A stretch of DNA of 64,000 nucleotides from the NCBI GenBank assembly GCA_020024265.1, contig JAHHTW010000005.1, forward strand, positions 1 to 64,000, in the 5' to 3' direction. The stretch comes from Anaerotignum sp. GTDB lineage: Bacteria; Bacillota; Clostridia; Lachnospirales; Anaerotignaceae. Positions within the stretch are counted from its first letter, which is position 1; each line of letters opens with the position of its first letter. The notes under the pieces are model-generated. The model worked only from the letters and a program-made list of their open reading frames with translations, was not told the DNA's origin and made no database searches. A program made the position numbers and the translations under genes. Shown in pieces: positions 1 to 9,374 of this stretch.

Positions 1-2447
1 AAGGCGGCGTAGATGGTGTTGATACGCTTTCCGGCGCAACAATAAGCAGTAAGGCAATCATCAATGCAGTAAAGGATGCCATGTCTCAGGCCGTTGGACT
101 TACAGAAGAAGCCGGTGAAACCGAAGCAGCTGCAGAAGTAATGGAAAGCAGCAGTAAGGGCAAAAAACCAACACAGCCTCAGGGCAATGATTATTCTGAT
201 GGTACATTGGTAAATGGTATATATCATGGGCAAGCGGTTGGTTACGGTGGTATTTTGAAAGTAACTGTTACGGTATCCAGTGGTAAGATTGCGAATGTTG
301 TTGTGGATTCTCATAAGGAAACACCAAGTTATTATGAAAGAGCAGAAGTAATTTTAGGGCAGATCGTTGAGAAAAACAGTACGGCAATTGATACCATATC
401 CAGCGCTACTTCCACATCCAAAGCGATATTGTCTGCTGTTGAAAATGCACTGGGTAAAGAGAAAGAACCATTAGAATATGCAGACGGCAAATGGTATGGT
501 CAGGGGCGTGGTCAGTATACTCAAGATGGTCGAACAGCCGATGGTTGGAAAACAGCAACAGAAGCATCTGTTGAAATCAAAGATGGTAAGATCGTTGATG
601 TCAATTTGGAATACCATGGTGATGACGTAACTTGCAGAAGAGAAAAAAGAGATCCTTTGATGAAAGAATATATCATTCAGCACAATGGTACAGAGGGCCT
701 AATGGAAATTCTTGCAAGCAAGGACAAAGATCAGCCGATTTATGATGCAGTTTCTGGTGCAACAAATAGTGCAAGAGGTTATGTACATGCAATAGAAGAT
801 GCATTGCAGCGTTCTGCAAAATTTGGTAAGGATAAGCAGGAACAGAAGATTCGCTCACTGGCATTTACTCGCAATCCTTTTGAAGGTAAGACTTATTATT
901 ATGATGAAAAGGTGGATTTGAGAGAACTTCCAATACAAATAAGATATGTTGACGGCACAGTCAAAGATATTAAATTATCAGAATTAAAAGATTACGGACT
1001 AAAATGCAATCTGGATATGGAATTCTATGCACAGCCGCCAAAGGACAAGCACTACAATCTGCAACGAATCTATGATCTTGTGGTAACAGATCCGATTTCT
1101 ACAAGTAGTACAAAAGTAGACTTCCATGTGGATAGAAAAACAACATTCAGATCTGCAAAAAGAATGGAAATTATTACGGATGAAGGCACCATTGAACCTA
1201 CAAAAGATCCGAACCCCAATAAAGCAAGCCAGTGGTATGTAAATGTAGAAGGCTTGGGCAACATTCGAGAAATCAAAGTATATGATCAGGATGATCAACT
1301 GATGGAAGTGAAAGGACATGATATGTCCACCAAATATGGTATCAAATTGACTGTAAATATGAAGGATGTTCCTGTGGCACCGGAAAACATTACACATGTG
1401 GATAATGAAGTGCCTGCATACAACGTACACTTTACGATTACAAAGAATTTGACACCAGAAAAAATCAACAAAATTACTGTGATCAATATGCCCACAAAAT
1501 ATGAATACAATGTTGGGGATACCTTAGAGTTGCAAGGTTTGGTTCTTGAAGTGATGGACGATCATTATGCTAAGGCAAATGTGAAATTTGATCAGCTGGC
1601 ACAGTACAAACTTTCAACGGATATTACAAATGGTACAGCATTGACGAAAGAACATACCAAGGTTACAATTCGTCATACAAACGGAACAACATGTGAGATT
1701 CCTTTGATCGTCAATGATAAGCAGGATTTGGCAAATCAACCAGATCATGTGAAAGTATTTGATAAAGCGACAGACGTAGAGATTGGTTCAGCAAAGCTGA
1801 ATATGGATCAATCCAGTACTATTTACAATGTATCGGTTCCTAAGAAATACGAAACACAAAATGGTGGTGTGCCAAAAGAAAACTTCGTTGTGAAATTGTA
1901 TAATAGTGCAGGAAAAGAATTAGAGCCAGAAGGATATGGATATGCAGCAAGATTTATCAGAGTTGAATTTAAGCGGGAACAAGCAGGATTGTTTGGCGGT
2001 AAACCAAGTATTATGGTGGTATTCAACTATGATAAAGAAGAGGAAGTAGAAAAAGTAGAAAAACAGGAAGCAATACCTACAACACCGGCACCCGAAAGTA
2101 GTGCAGGAAACGCAGGTACGGAAGCGCCAACACCGGAAGTATCAGTACCGGCAGTACCAGAAGGTGAAACAACAGAAGGTGAAGCAACAGAAGGTGAAGC
2201 AACAGATGGTGAGACAACAGAACAGGAAACAACAGAACAGGAAACAACAGAGCCAGATGTAGATACACCAGATGCTGTATCACCTGATACGACAGAACCA
2301 GAAGCGGAGGCTGCACCGCAAACTGATCCGGAAGCAACAGAATCCGAAACAGCTCCGGAAGCAACAGAATCCGAAGCAGCTCCGGAAGTATCAGAATCTG
2401 AAGCAGCAGCTCCAGAAAGCAATGGACAAGCCACACAGGAAAAATAA
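1..2447 (+). CDS. Multi-FMN-binding surface protein, 5'-truncated by the window edge
   Basis: The frame is open from base 3, so the gene starts before the window and the ATG at 81 is internal. The first residues are the end of an FMN-binding repeat with a SGATIS flavinylation-type site. Two more FMN-binding repeats follow (about bases 200-450 and 480-810); one carries SSATST and the other SGATNS, where the Thr is the residue ApbE would esterify with FMN. Downstream are bacterial Ig-like regions (about 1440-1730) and an acidic tail with repeated TTE/ATE-type units (about 2040-2440). It is a paralog of the protein at 4603-8025, which has N-terminal SLH domains, so an SLH anchor upstream of the window is likely but unseen. 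Inferred role: wall-attached covalent flavoprotein relaying electrons outside the membrane. Confidence 0.85.
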   Translation, partial: GGVDGVDTLSGATISSKAIINAVKDAMSQAVGLTEEAGETEAAAEVMESSSKGKKPTQPQGNDYSDGTLVNGIYHGQAVGYGGILKVTVTVSSGKIANVVVDSHKETPSYYERAEVILGQIVEKNSTAIDTISSATSTSKAILSAVENALGKEKEPLEYADGKWYGQGRGQYTQDGRTADGWKTATEASVEIKDGKIVDVNLEYHGDDVTCRREKRDPLMKEYIIQHNGTEGLMEILASKDKDQPIYDAVSGATNSARGYVHAIEDALQRSAKFGKDKQEQKIRSLAFTRNPFEGKTYYYDEKVDLRELPIQIRYVDGTVKDIKLSELKDYGLKCNLDMEFYAQPPKDKHYNLQRIYDLVVTDPISTSSTKVDFHVDRKTTFRSAKRMEIITDEGTIEPTKDPNPNKASQWYVNVEGLGNIREIKVYDQDDQLMEVKGHDMSTKYGIKLTVNMKDVPVAPENITHVDNEVPAYNVHFTITKNLTPEKINKITVINMPTKYEYNVGDTLELQGLVLEVMDDHYAKANVKFDQLAQYKLSTDITNGTALTKEHTKVTIRHTNGTTCEIPLIVNDKQDLANQPDHVKVFDKATDVEIGSAKLNMDQSSTIYNVSVPKKYETQNGGVPKENFVVKLYNSAGKELEPEGYGYAARFIRVEFKREQAGLFGGKPSIMVVFNYDKEEEVEKVEKQEAIPTTPAPESSAGNAGTEAPTPEVSVPAVPEGETTEGEATEGEATDGETTEQETTEQETTEPDVDTPDAVSPDTTEPEAEAAPQTDPEATESETAPEATESEAAPEVSESEAAAPESNGQATQEK

Positions 2448-2478
2448 GTTGTTATAAATAACGCATTGGGAGCTCACA

Positions 2479-2521
2479 ATAGATACCCTGCACACAATGA
2501 AACATTGTGAGCGGGGTATTC
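2479..2521 (+). terminator. Rho-independent-type hairpin after the first flavoprotein gene
   Basis: ATACCC...CACAATG pairs with CATTGTG...GGGGTAT around an AAA loop. The hairpin resembles the one after the paralog at 8025, so the 3' flank was probably duplicated with the gene. It lacks a long T tract, so it may be only a partial barrier to the next gene. Confidence 0.6.
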
Positions 2522-2550
2522 CATTGGAGAAAAAAGAATGGGGTGAAAAA

Positions 2551-4008
2551 ATGAATTTTGCAATTTGTTTGATAATTGTAGTATTTTTATCTTTTACATG
2601 TAATCAGTTTATTAAAAAACACGCAAATATATTGTATGCAGCATCGACATTGGTTGCTTTGGGGGTAATTGCCGGAACAGCGATGAATGTTGCTGGGCGT
2701 ATGCCGCTTATGGTACGTAATATATTATGGGAACCATTTGCATGGGGCGGCTTTGCAAGTGCAATCTTTGTAGTCGTTATGTACGCAGGTGCTGTACAGC
2801 AGGGCTCTGTGGCACAAAGAAAATGGATGCCGATTCGTGCGGAATTGTCCATCATTGCATCCATTTTGACATTGGGACATAACCTTTCTGCTGGACAGAC
2901 CTATTTTGTCTACCTTTTTACAGAACCATCCAAATTACAGGGATCATTGCTGTGGGCAACCATTTGCACATTGCTCATGCTTTGCATTATGTTGCCTTTG
3001 TTCATTACATCTTTCCCGAAGGTGAGACGTAAAATGCAGGCAAGAAACTGGAAGAAGCTGCAAAGATTTGCATATGCATTCTATGCATTGATCTATATTC
3101 ATGTTTTGCTGCTGTATGTTCCAAAAGCACAAATGGGCAATACAAAAGCAATCGTAAATGTTGCTGTATTCAGTGTGATTTTCTTGGTATATGGCGTAAT
3201 GCGTATCAGAAAAGCCATGAAAAACAGCACAGTTGCAATAAAAGCTGTACCTGTTGCAGCAGCAGTGGTGATTTGTGCAGCAGTATCTGTGATGAGTATG
3301 CCTAAGAACAATACAAACATGGATGTCAATGAACTGTCCGCAGAAAATGTGATGCAGGAAGAAGCTGCAAATAGTGAAGATCAGAACAAACAAACCGAAG
3401 ATGAACAAGCAATGACAAAGGAAGAAGAAAAAGACAAAGAGTCTGAAAACGAAACCAAAGAAGATACAACAAAGGACGATGAAAAGTCATCGGAAAAAGA
3501 ATCGGAAACAGATAAAAAAGAAGATGCACAAAAGCATGCCGATCAGTCCAAAGAAGCTCAGAAGGCATCAGAACCAAAACAGGAAAAGAAAGAAACACCC
3601 GCACAGCAGAGTCAGCCTAAGAAAGAACCTGCAGCAGCAGCACCCGTTTCTACCGGTGCGGCAGCATCAGAGCCTCCTGCGGAGAAACCTCCAGCACCGG
3701 CACCGGAACCTCCTGCACCAGAGCCTCCTGCAGTTACATATAAGTACCAAAACGGTACATTTACAGGAAGTGGTAGTGGGTACAATGGCAATATTACAGT
3801 TAGTGTATCCATACAAAATGACGTAATCACGGGTATTTCCGTAGTATCTCATAGTGAAGATGAGTTATTCTGGGCGGATGCACAGGCAATCATCGGCAGC
3901 ATTATGTCTGCACAAAGTACAAATGTAAATACTGTCAGCGGTGCTACATATAGCTCCAGTGGTATCAAACAGGCGGTTGCAGCAGCTTTGAGTAGTGCCC
4001 AAAACTAA
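2551..4008 (+). CDS. Ferric-reductase-like haem membrane protein with C-terminal FMN-binding domain
   Basis: This 485-residue protein has about six hydrophobic segments in residues 1-240, then a long Lys/Glu-rich and Pro/Ala-rich linker, then one FMN-binding domain (about 395-485) with an SGATYSS flavinylation site. The membrane part resembles the ferric-reductase/MsrQ-like cytochrome b fold. His110 (RAELSI...LTLGHN) and His184 (FYALIYIHVLL) sit in two helices where haem ligands are expected, and NWKKLQRFAY before His184 is typical of that family. The start at 2551 follows a GGGGTG ribosome site; an in-frame ATG at 2497 lies in the preceding hairpin and is rejected. It lies between two surface flavoproteins and upstream of apbE. 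Inferred role: passes electrons through the membrane to its tethered flavin and on to the surface proteins. The electron donor is not visible. Confidence 0.8.
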   Translation: MNFAICLIIVVFLSFTCNQFIKKHANILYAASTLVALGVIAGTAMNVAGRMPLMVRNILWEPFAWGGFASAIFVVVMYAGAVQQGSVAQRKWMPIRAELSIIASILTLGHNLSAGQTYFVYLFTEPSKLQGSLLWATICTLLMLCIMLPLFITSFPKVRRKMQARNWKKLQRFAYAFYALIYIHVLLLYVPKAQMGNTKAIVNVAVFSVIFLVYGVMRIRKAMKNSTVAIKAVPVAAAVVICAAVSVMSMPKNNTNMDVNELSAENVMQEEAANSEDQNKQTEDEQAMTKEEEKDKESENETKEDTTKDDEKSSEKESETDKKEDAQKHADQSKEAQKASEPKQEKKETPAQQSQPKKEPAAAAPVSTGAAASEPPAEKPPAPAPEPPAPEPPAVTYKYQNGTFTGSGSGYNGNITVSVSIQNDVITGISVVSHSEDELFWADAQAIIGSIMSAQSTNVNTVSGATYSSSGIKQAVAAALSSAQN

Positions 4009-4043
4009 TCAAAACTGTGTCAATAAGTACATTCCCAAACAAA

Positions 4044-4088
4044 GAAAAACCCTGTTGATGTATATGCATCAATGGGATTTTTCTTTTG
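4044..4088 (+). terminator. Terminator after the haem/FMN membrane protein
   Basis: AAAAACCCTGTTGATG and CATCAATGGGATTTTT form a stem around TATATG, followed by TTCTTTT. It ends the upstream transcript, so the gene at 4603 needs its own promoter. Confidence 0.85.
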
Positions 4089-4602
4089 TACTTGGCTTGG
4101 TAATGCACGTCAATCAATTTTGTTCCATATATATTTTTTGGCAGAATAAATGAAAGACAATGCTCTAAAATCGTCTTGTGTTAACCAAAAACGAAATACA
4201 ATCTATCACCCAATAATATGGGTGCAAATATATAGAATTTCAAATAATACATCTCATGCATGATATGATTGATTGAGATATCATTCTATATAAGTTAGCT
4301 ATATCTAATAAAAGTTGGCTAAAACAACAGAAATTAGAATTCTGATACAAATAGCAGAAAGGGGGAGGATAAGGATTTTATAAATTATGAGCAAAGAGCT
4401 TTGTATACTTGTATGATGTTGTTTTCAAACGATATGAAATTAAATGGCATCAAGGGGCAGGATTTTCCTGTTCCTCAAGTTGGCACAAAAGTTTTGAAAG
4501 AAGCTTTGCTATCATATTTTCATGTAAATGGTTATGGATATGACAAAAAAGGAATCATATCAAAGGAATTTTTCGTTTATAGAGATAAGGGGGATATGAA
4601 GG
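4089..4602 (+). other. AT-rich upstream region with possible leader ORF
   Basis: This is the non-coding leader before the large flavoprotein. A strong Shine-Dalgarno-like AAAGGGGGAGG lies at 4358-4368 but no good start codon follows at normal spacing. A reading frame opening near TTG 4401 runs to 4664 and overlaps the start of the next gene in another frame. It encodes about 87 residues I do not recognise and could be a leader or chance. I cannot assign a promoter with confidence. Confidence 0.35.
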
Positions 4603-7600
4603 TTGAAGAACATTTTGAAAAAATGCAGTGCAGCATTTGTGGCATCTACAGTGGCATTGAGTAGTTTTCCATACTCTGCAATGGCATGGGAAGACGAAAC
4701 CATGAAAAAATTGGCAGAGGTATCTCTGATGTCAGGTCAGAAAACAGACAATGTGGAGCAAAACGAACCACTGACCAGAGCAGAATTTATGGCTTTGGTA
4801 AACCGTATGATGGGCTTTACGAAAGAAAGTGATGACGTAAAGAAATATCAAGATATCGCAGCAGATGCATGGTACTACCATGATGTAGCAAAAGCGCTTG
4901 AGGCGCAATATATTTATGGCACAGATCAGGATAAAATGAGTCCTTTGGATCAGATCACCAATCAGGAAATGTATGCAATCCTGACACGCATTACCGCAAA
5001 GGAAGAAGGGGAAATTCAACTGAAAGACGTACCTGACCAGACAGATATTGCAAGCTGGGCAAAACAGGGGATTGAACAGGCAATTCTCAATGGGTATGTT
5101 CTGGCAGATGCAGATTTCAAATTAAATCCTACAAAACAGACAACAAAAGCAGATGCCATAACATTGCTGGAAAATCTGAAAAACGAAGATAGGGTATTCT
5201 ACTATCCGGGCAAGTATCATATTACAGAAGCAAGAAATGTCAAAATCCTTGCCAATGATGTATCCATCAAAAATGCAGTCATCAAAGGAGATTTGACACT
5301 GGGTGCAGAGGTTCATTCCGTGGATTTGGGTAATGCCAAGGTAACAGGTTCTATCATCAAAGAAAATGAAAAAGTAGAAATTGCAGGAGATTTGGTGTGG
5401 AATGACGGCATTTTTATCGGTGTTGCACAGGGTGAAAACGGCCCCATCAAAATCAATGTGGAAATTGCAGACGGTAAGATCAAAAACATTTCCATACTGG
5501 AACACAAAGAAAAACCGGAAGCTTTGGAAAAAATACAGAAGCTGCTGAAAAAGGTCGTAAAAGCCGGTACATTTGAAGGTATTGAAATTGGCAATGACAA
5601 AACCATCAACAGCGAAGGTTTCCTCAATGCAGTAAAAGATGCGATTGCACAATCCACAAAAATAACTGCAAAGCCGGGCGAAAGTGAAGCAGCACAGAAA
5701 TACAAAAACCTGAAGGATGGCACATATGAAGGTATCAGCAACGGCTACGGTGGTAAGCTGCGTGTAGAAATCGAAATCAAAGATGGCAAGCTGGTTGACT
5801 TGAAGGTGGTAGAACACAGTGAAACATCTTCCTACTTTGATGCGGTACAAAGAGTCATCAAGCAGATTATTGAAAAAGGCGGCGTAGATGGTGTTGATAC
5901 GCTTTCCGGCGCAACAATAAGCAGTAAGGCGATCATCAATGCAGTAAAGGATGCCATGTCTCAGGCTGTTGGACTTACAGAAGAAGCCGGTGAAACCGAA
6001 GCAGCTGCAGAAGTGATGGAAAGCAGCAGTAAGGGCAAAAAGCCAACACAGCCTCAAGGCAATGAGTATCAAGAGGGTAGCCTTTTGGATGGAGAATATC
6101 AGGGGAAAGCCATTGGTTATGGTGGTCCCATTGTTGTAACTGTTACCATACAAAGTGGTAAAATTGCCAATGTGCGTGTAGATTCTCACAAAGAAACACC
6201 AAGCTATTATGAAAGAGCAAAAGTGATTTTGAAAGATATTGTGAGAGAAAACAGTACAAAGGTAGATACCATCTCCAATGCAACGTCTACATCCAAAGGA
6301 TTGTTGGCAGCCGTTGAAAATGCATTATCCATCAAGCAGGAAAAAATGGAATATGCAGACGGCACATGGTATGGTCAGGGACGTGGTTATAATACATATG
6401 ACCATATAGATACCACGAGCGGGCAAAGTATTTTCAAGACGGCAACAGAAGCAGCTGTCACGGTAGAAGAAGGAAAAATTACAAAAGTAGAATTGGTATA
6501 CTACGGTGATGATGAGGGTTATAAGCCAAAGGACGAGGCATACGACTTGATTGAGGATCATATTGTGGAGCATCAAGGCTTAGGTAAGCTGTTAGAAATT
6601 TTTGCAACACAGGATCGTAAAGATCCAATCTTTGATGCAGTTTCTGGTGCAACAAATGGTGCAAGAGGCTATGCAAATGCCATCAATGATGCATTGAGCC
6701 GTTCTGCAAAATTCAAAAAAGATGGTGTGTCACAAGAAATTCGTTCTCTGCGCTTACTGTACGATACAATTCCAAAGGAGATTTACTATGAATTCCCTGT
6801 TGATTTCAGTAATGTTCAGATGGAAATCACATATTTAGATCAGCAAAGAAAAGAAACAGTGGCTTTGAAAGATGCTGAAAAATATGGAATCAAGTGCAGC
6901 GTGCCTATGGAATATATCCCAAAGCCGGATAACAACGATTACTCTGAAGAAAAGAATTTTGAACTGAAGATTGAAGATCCAAATTCAACAAGTAAAACTG
7001 TATACAATTGCCAAGCAAACAGAAAGAAAGTCAAAAAACAGCCGATTCGTATTGACTATAAATTGAAGGCGCTGGATAAGCAATTTTCCGTTCCGCTGAA
7101 AGATGCATTTAACTATGAAGTTGCATTGACCGATGCTGAATTTCAGACACTGAAAAAAGCCATTGATCCGTATGGAGATCCGGCAGATAGTCTGGATGCT
7201 TTGAAAGTGATTGAATTGGATTTGGATCAAAATGAAGTAGAGACACCACTGAAAAGTGTAGAATTGTTCCCTACTGAAACAGAAATACAGCTAATTCTTC
7301 AGATTCAGCAAGTAAAGAGACCTTTGCCAACAGATCCTGTAAAGACGGAGTATGCATATGAATTTATTTACATACATATGGTAAATAAAGAGAAATTCAA
7401 TCCAGATCGAATTGAAAAGATTGAGGTTACAAAACAGCCAAATAAGACAACGTATGACAAAAATGAAAAGCTGGATTTAACAGGCTTAGAAATTACAGCG
7501 ACTGATTTCAATGGAATAAAAAAAGTGATTCCTTTGGAAAATTTCTCAGAATATGGCATAACCGATATTTATCCAGAGAATGGAAACACATTATATAATG

Positions 7601-8025
7601 CTGGAGAAATACAAGTTTATATCCGTCATGTAAATTATTCGCTGAATCGTTTGCAGACAACGTTTATGATTACTGTGAGAGAAACTGATCCACCGGTAGA
7701 AGAAGCTGCAACAGAAACTATGGAACCAGTAGTACCGGAAAATCAGGAAAATGAACATAAAGCAGAAGTAGAGGCGCCAGATGCTTCACAGACAGTACCG
7801 GAAGCAGATGACAAGACACCGGATCAAGAGGAAGAAACAAAACAGGAAGAAGGAAAGAATGATGCGCAAGCCTCCACAGAGGATGCGGTAAATCCTGAAG
7901 AAACAGAAAAATCTGAATCGGCGGAAGAACCAGTACAAAGCCAAGAAACATCGACAGAACATACAGATCAATCAGAAGGCACAGCTGGTACAGAACCTAC
8001 AGAACAGAAGGAAGCTACTCTATAA
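4603..8025 (+). CDS. SLH-anchored surface protein with four FMN-binding repeats
   Basis: The 1140-residue protein starts at TTG 4603, 9 bases after AAGGGGG, and this start gives a clean signal peptide (MKNILKKC...YSAMA). Residues ~25-190 are SLH domains that bind secondary wall polymer. Four FMN-binding repeats follow: a degenerate one (~225-345) without the GAT site, then repeats with SGATIS (~365-450), SNATST (~490-570) and SGATNG (~580-700). The rest is Ig-like (~930-1030) plus an acidic Glu/Thr/Gln tail. The paralog at the left edge shares near-identical DNA with 5876-6063. ApbE is encoded next, consistent with covalent FMN loading at Thr. Inferred role: multi-flavin electron conduit across the wall. 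The terminal acceptor is unknown. Confidence 0.88.
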   Translation: MKNILKKCSAAFVASTVALSSFPYSAMAWEDETMKKLAEVSLMSGQKTDNVEQNEPLTRAEFMALVNRMMGFTKESDDVKKYQDIAADAWYYHDVAKALEAQYIYGTDQDKMSPLDQITNQEMYAILTRITAKEEGEIQLKDVPDQTDIASWAKQGIEQAILNGYVLADADFKLNPTKQTTKADAITLLENLKNEDRVFYYPGKYHITEARNVKILANDVSIKNAVIKGDLTLGAEVHSVDLGNAKVTGSIIKENEKVEIAGDLVWNDGIFIGVAQGENGPIKINVEIADGKIKNISILEHKEKPEALEKIQKLLKKVVKAGTFEGIEIGNDKTINSEGFLNAVKDAIAQSTKITAKPGESEAAQKYKNLKDGTYEGISNGYGGKLRVEIEIKDGKLVDLKVVEHSETSSYFDAVQRVIKQIIEKGGVDGVDTLSGATISSKAIINAVKDAMSQAVGLTEEAGETEAAAEVMESSSKGKKPTQPQGNEYQEGSLLDGEYQGKAIGYGGPIVVTVTIQSGKIANVRVDSHKETPSYYERAKVILKDIVRENSTKVDTISNATSTSKGLLAAVENALSIKQEKMEYADGTWYGQGRGYNTYDHIDTTSGQSIFKTATEAAVTVEEGKITKVELVYYGDDEGYKPKDEAYDLIEDHIVEHQGLGKLLEIFATQDRKDPIFDAVSGATNGARGYANAINDALSRSAKFKKDGVSQEIRSLRLLYDTIPKEIYYEFPVDFSNVQMEITYLDQQRKETVALKDAEKYGIKCSVPMEYIPKPDNNDYSEEKNFELKIEDPNSTSKTVYNCQANRKKVKKQPIRIDYKLKALDKQFSVPLKDAFNYEVALTDAEFQTLKKAIDPYGDPADSLDALKVIELDLDQNEVETPLKSVELFPTETEIQLILQIQQVKRPLPTDPVKTEYAYEFIYIHMVNKEKFNPDRIEKIEVTKQPNKTTYDKNEKLDLTGLEITATDFNGIKKVIPLENFSEYGITDIYPENGNTLYNAGEIQVYIRHVNYSLNRLQTTFMITVRETDPPVEEAATETMEPVVPENQENEHKAEVEAPDASQTVPEADDKTPDQEEETKQEEGKNDAQASTEDAVNPEETEKSESAEEPVQSQETSTEHTDQSEGTAGTEPTEQKEATL

Positions 8026-8035
8026 TTCAGGGAAG

Positions 8036-8078
8036 CAATGCCCTGCACACAATGAAAATTTGTGTGTGGGGTATTTTT
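8036..8078 (+). terminator. Terminator after the SLH flavoprotein
   Basis: ATGCCC-TG-CACACAA and TTTGTGTG-TG-GGGTAT form a stem around a short A-rich loop, followed by a T run. It is similar to the hairpin at 2479-2521. Confidence 0.8.
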
Positions 8079-8132
8079 GATACGATTGCTTGATCCGAGG
8101 GCTTTATGGTACGGATAAGCTGTAAATTTGTC

Positions 8133-8161
8133 TTGACATGATAAAATGTGTATGGTAACCT
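8133..8161 (+). promoter_or_regulatory. Sigma-A-type promoter for apbE
   Basis: TTGACA (8133-8138), a 17-base spacer and TAACCT (8156-8161). The -35 is consensus and the -10 moderate. The position between the terminator and apbE fits a separate apbE transcript. Confidence 0.6.
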
Positions 8162-8164
8162 TAA

Positions 8165-8180
8165 GTTAGTCTTGACTAAC
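8165..8180. promoter_or_regulatory. Palindromic operator candidate upstream of apbE
   Basis: GTTAGTC-TT-GACTAAC is a perfect 7-bp inverted repeat just after the -10 box, the usual place for a repressor site. It resembles the TTAGT/ACTAA palindrome in front of the MarR gene at 43594, but with a different half-site spacing. The cognate regulator is unknown. Confidence 0.45.
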
Positions 8181-8201
8181 GTATGATGTAATGGAGGAAT
8201 G

Positions 8202-8282
8202 ATGACTTTTTCTTACACCTTATTTACATACGAAAATATTGTTTTTAAGCAAAAGAAAGCAGGTAGCATGGATGAAATATAA
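8202..8282 (+). CDS. Possible 26-residue leader peptide overlapping apbE
   Basis: ATG 8202 lies a few bases after GGAGG (8193-8197). The frame encodes MTFSYTLFTYENIV..., ends at TAA 8280-8282 and overlaps the apbE start by 11 bases. apbE has only a weak AGG at 8261, so translational coupling is plausible. No homology is recognised; it may be chance. Confidence 0.3.
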   Translation: MTFSYTLFTYENIVFKQKKAGSMDEI

Positions 8283-9342
8283 AAAAATAAAGACAATGAT
8301 ATGCTGTTGTGTGGTGGGTATGATGGCGCTTACCGGATGTACCGATGCACAAGAAACGATAAAAATGTCCAATAGCGGAAATGCCGCAGAAGAAATGAAG
8401 GCAGAAGCGGATATATTTGCTATGGACACCTTTATGACAATTACAGCATATGGCCCACAGGCACAGGAAGCAGTAGATGCCGCACAAAGTGAAATCAGTC
8501 GCTTGGATGGTTTGTTTTCCGCAGGAAATGCAGAAGGAGAGGTAGGAAAAATCAATCAAAATGGCGGTGGGGTCTGTTCCGAAGACACTGCATATCTGAT
8601 GGAACGTTCCTTAGAATTGCATCGCAATACAAATGGCGCCTTTAATGTCATGATTTATCCGATACTAGAAGAATGGGGCTTTATCAGTAAAGACTATACA
8701 GTACCGTCACAAGAAACCTTGGAGGCATTGTTGCCTCTGACAGATATTTCCAAGGTGACATATGATTCCAAGACAAAAGAGGTCAAGTTCTTGCAGGATG
8801 GAATGAAGATAGATTTTGGTGGTATTGCAAAAGGCTATACATCGACTAAGGTTATGAATATATTTGATGATTACAATATCCAAAGTGCTATGGTCAATCT
8901 TGGTGGAAATGTTCAGGTAAAGGGAACAAAGACAGATGGCATGGATTGGCGTGTTGGTATTCAAGATCCGAAAAATTTGGGAGAAATGTTGGGGATTCTG
9001 GCAGTGCAGAATAAAGCGGTGATCACTTCTGGAGGATATGAAAGATATTTTGAACAAGATGGAGAAGTGTATCATCATATTTTAGATCCGGCAACAGGAA
9101 GAACAGCGAAAAACGGTTTGATTTCTGTTACAATTGTCAGTGAAGATGGTGCTTTGGCAGATGGTCTTTCCACCTCTTTGTTTGTTATGGGAAAAGAAAA
9201 AGCAGAACAGTTTTGGAAGGCGCATTCGGATCAATTTGAGGCAATTCTTGTGACTGATGATGGGGAAATATACATTACAGAAGGAATTGCAGAGCAGTTT
9301 ACGCCAGAGAAGAAAGAAGCGCATATTATAAAAAAGACATAA
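8272..9342 (+). CDS. apbE: FMN:protein transferase ApbE, lipoprotein
   Basis: This family transfers FMN from FAD to Thr/Ser of FMN-binding domains outside the membrane, in a Mg-dependent reaction. The 356-residue product begins with a lipoprotein signal ending in the lipobox LTGC, so it is tethered on the outer face. Family motifs in order: MDTFMTI, KIDFGGIAKGY, MVNLGGNVQVKG, and the metal-site region ADGLSTSLFVMG. The ATG at 8272 is chosen because it starts the signal peptide directly; a TTG 33 bases upstream would add a non-signal extension. It lies directly downstream of three proteins that together hold many SGATxS-type acceptor sites, so those proteins are its evident substrates. It has its own promoter and a palindromic operator candidate. 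Confidence 0.95.
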   Translation: MKYKKIKTMICCCVVGMMALTGCTDAQETIKMSNSGNAAEEMKAEADIFAMDTFMTITAYGPQAQEAVDAAQSEISRLDGLFSAGNAEGEVGKINQNGGGVCSEDTAYLMERSLELHRNTNGAFNVMIYPILEEWGFISKDYTVPSQETLEALLPLTDISKVTYDSKTKEVKFLQDGMKIDFGGIAKGYTSTKVMNIFDDYNIQSAMVNLGGNVQVKGTKTDGMDWRVGIQDPKNLGEMLGILAVQNKAVITSGGYERYFEQDGEVYHHILDPATGRTAKNGLISVTIVSEDGALADGLSTSLFVMGKEKAEQFWKAHSDQFEAILVTDDGEIYITEGIAEQFTPEKKEAHIIKKT

Positions 9343-9374
9343 AATCCAGTATACTCGCAGGAGTCTGTACAGAT

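Noticed and set aside
2027..2434. Minus-strand Ser/Val/Ala-rich frame opposite the acidic tail
   Set aside because: It is only the complement of the repeated Glu/Thr codons in the tail.
5122..6189. Long open frame on the minus strand opposite the SLH flavoprotein
   Set aside because: It mirrors the codon periodicity of the real gene, is Phe/Cys-rich, and has no ribosome site or family.
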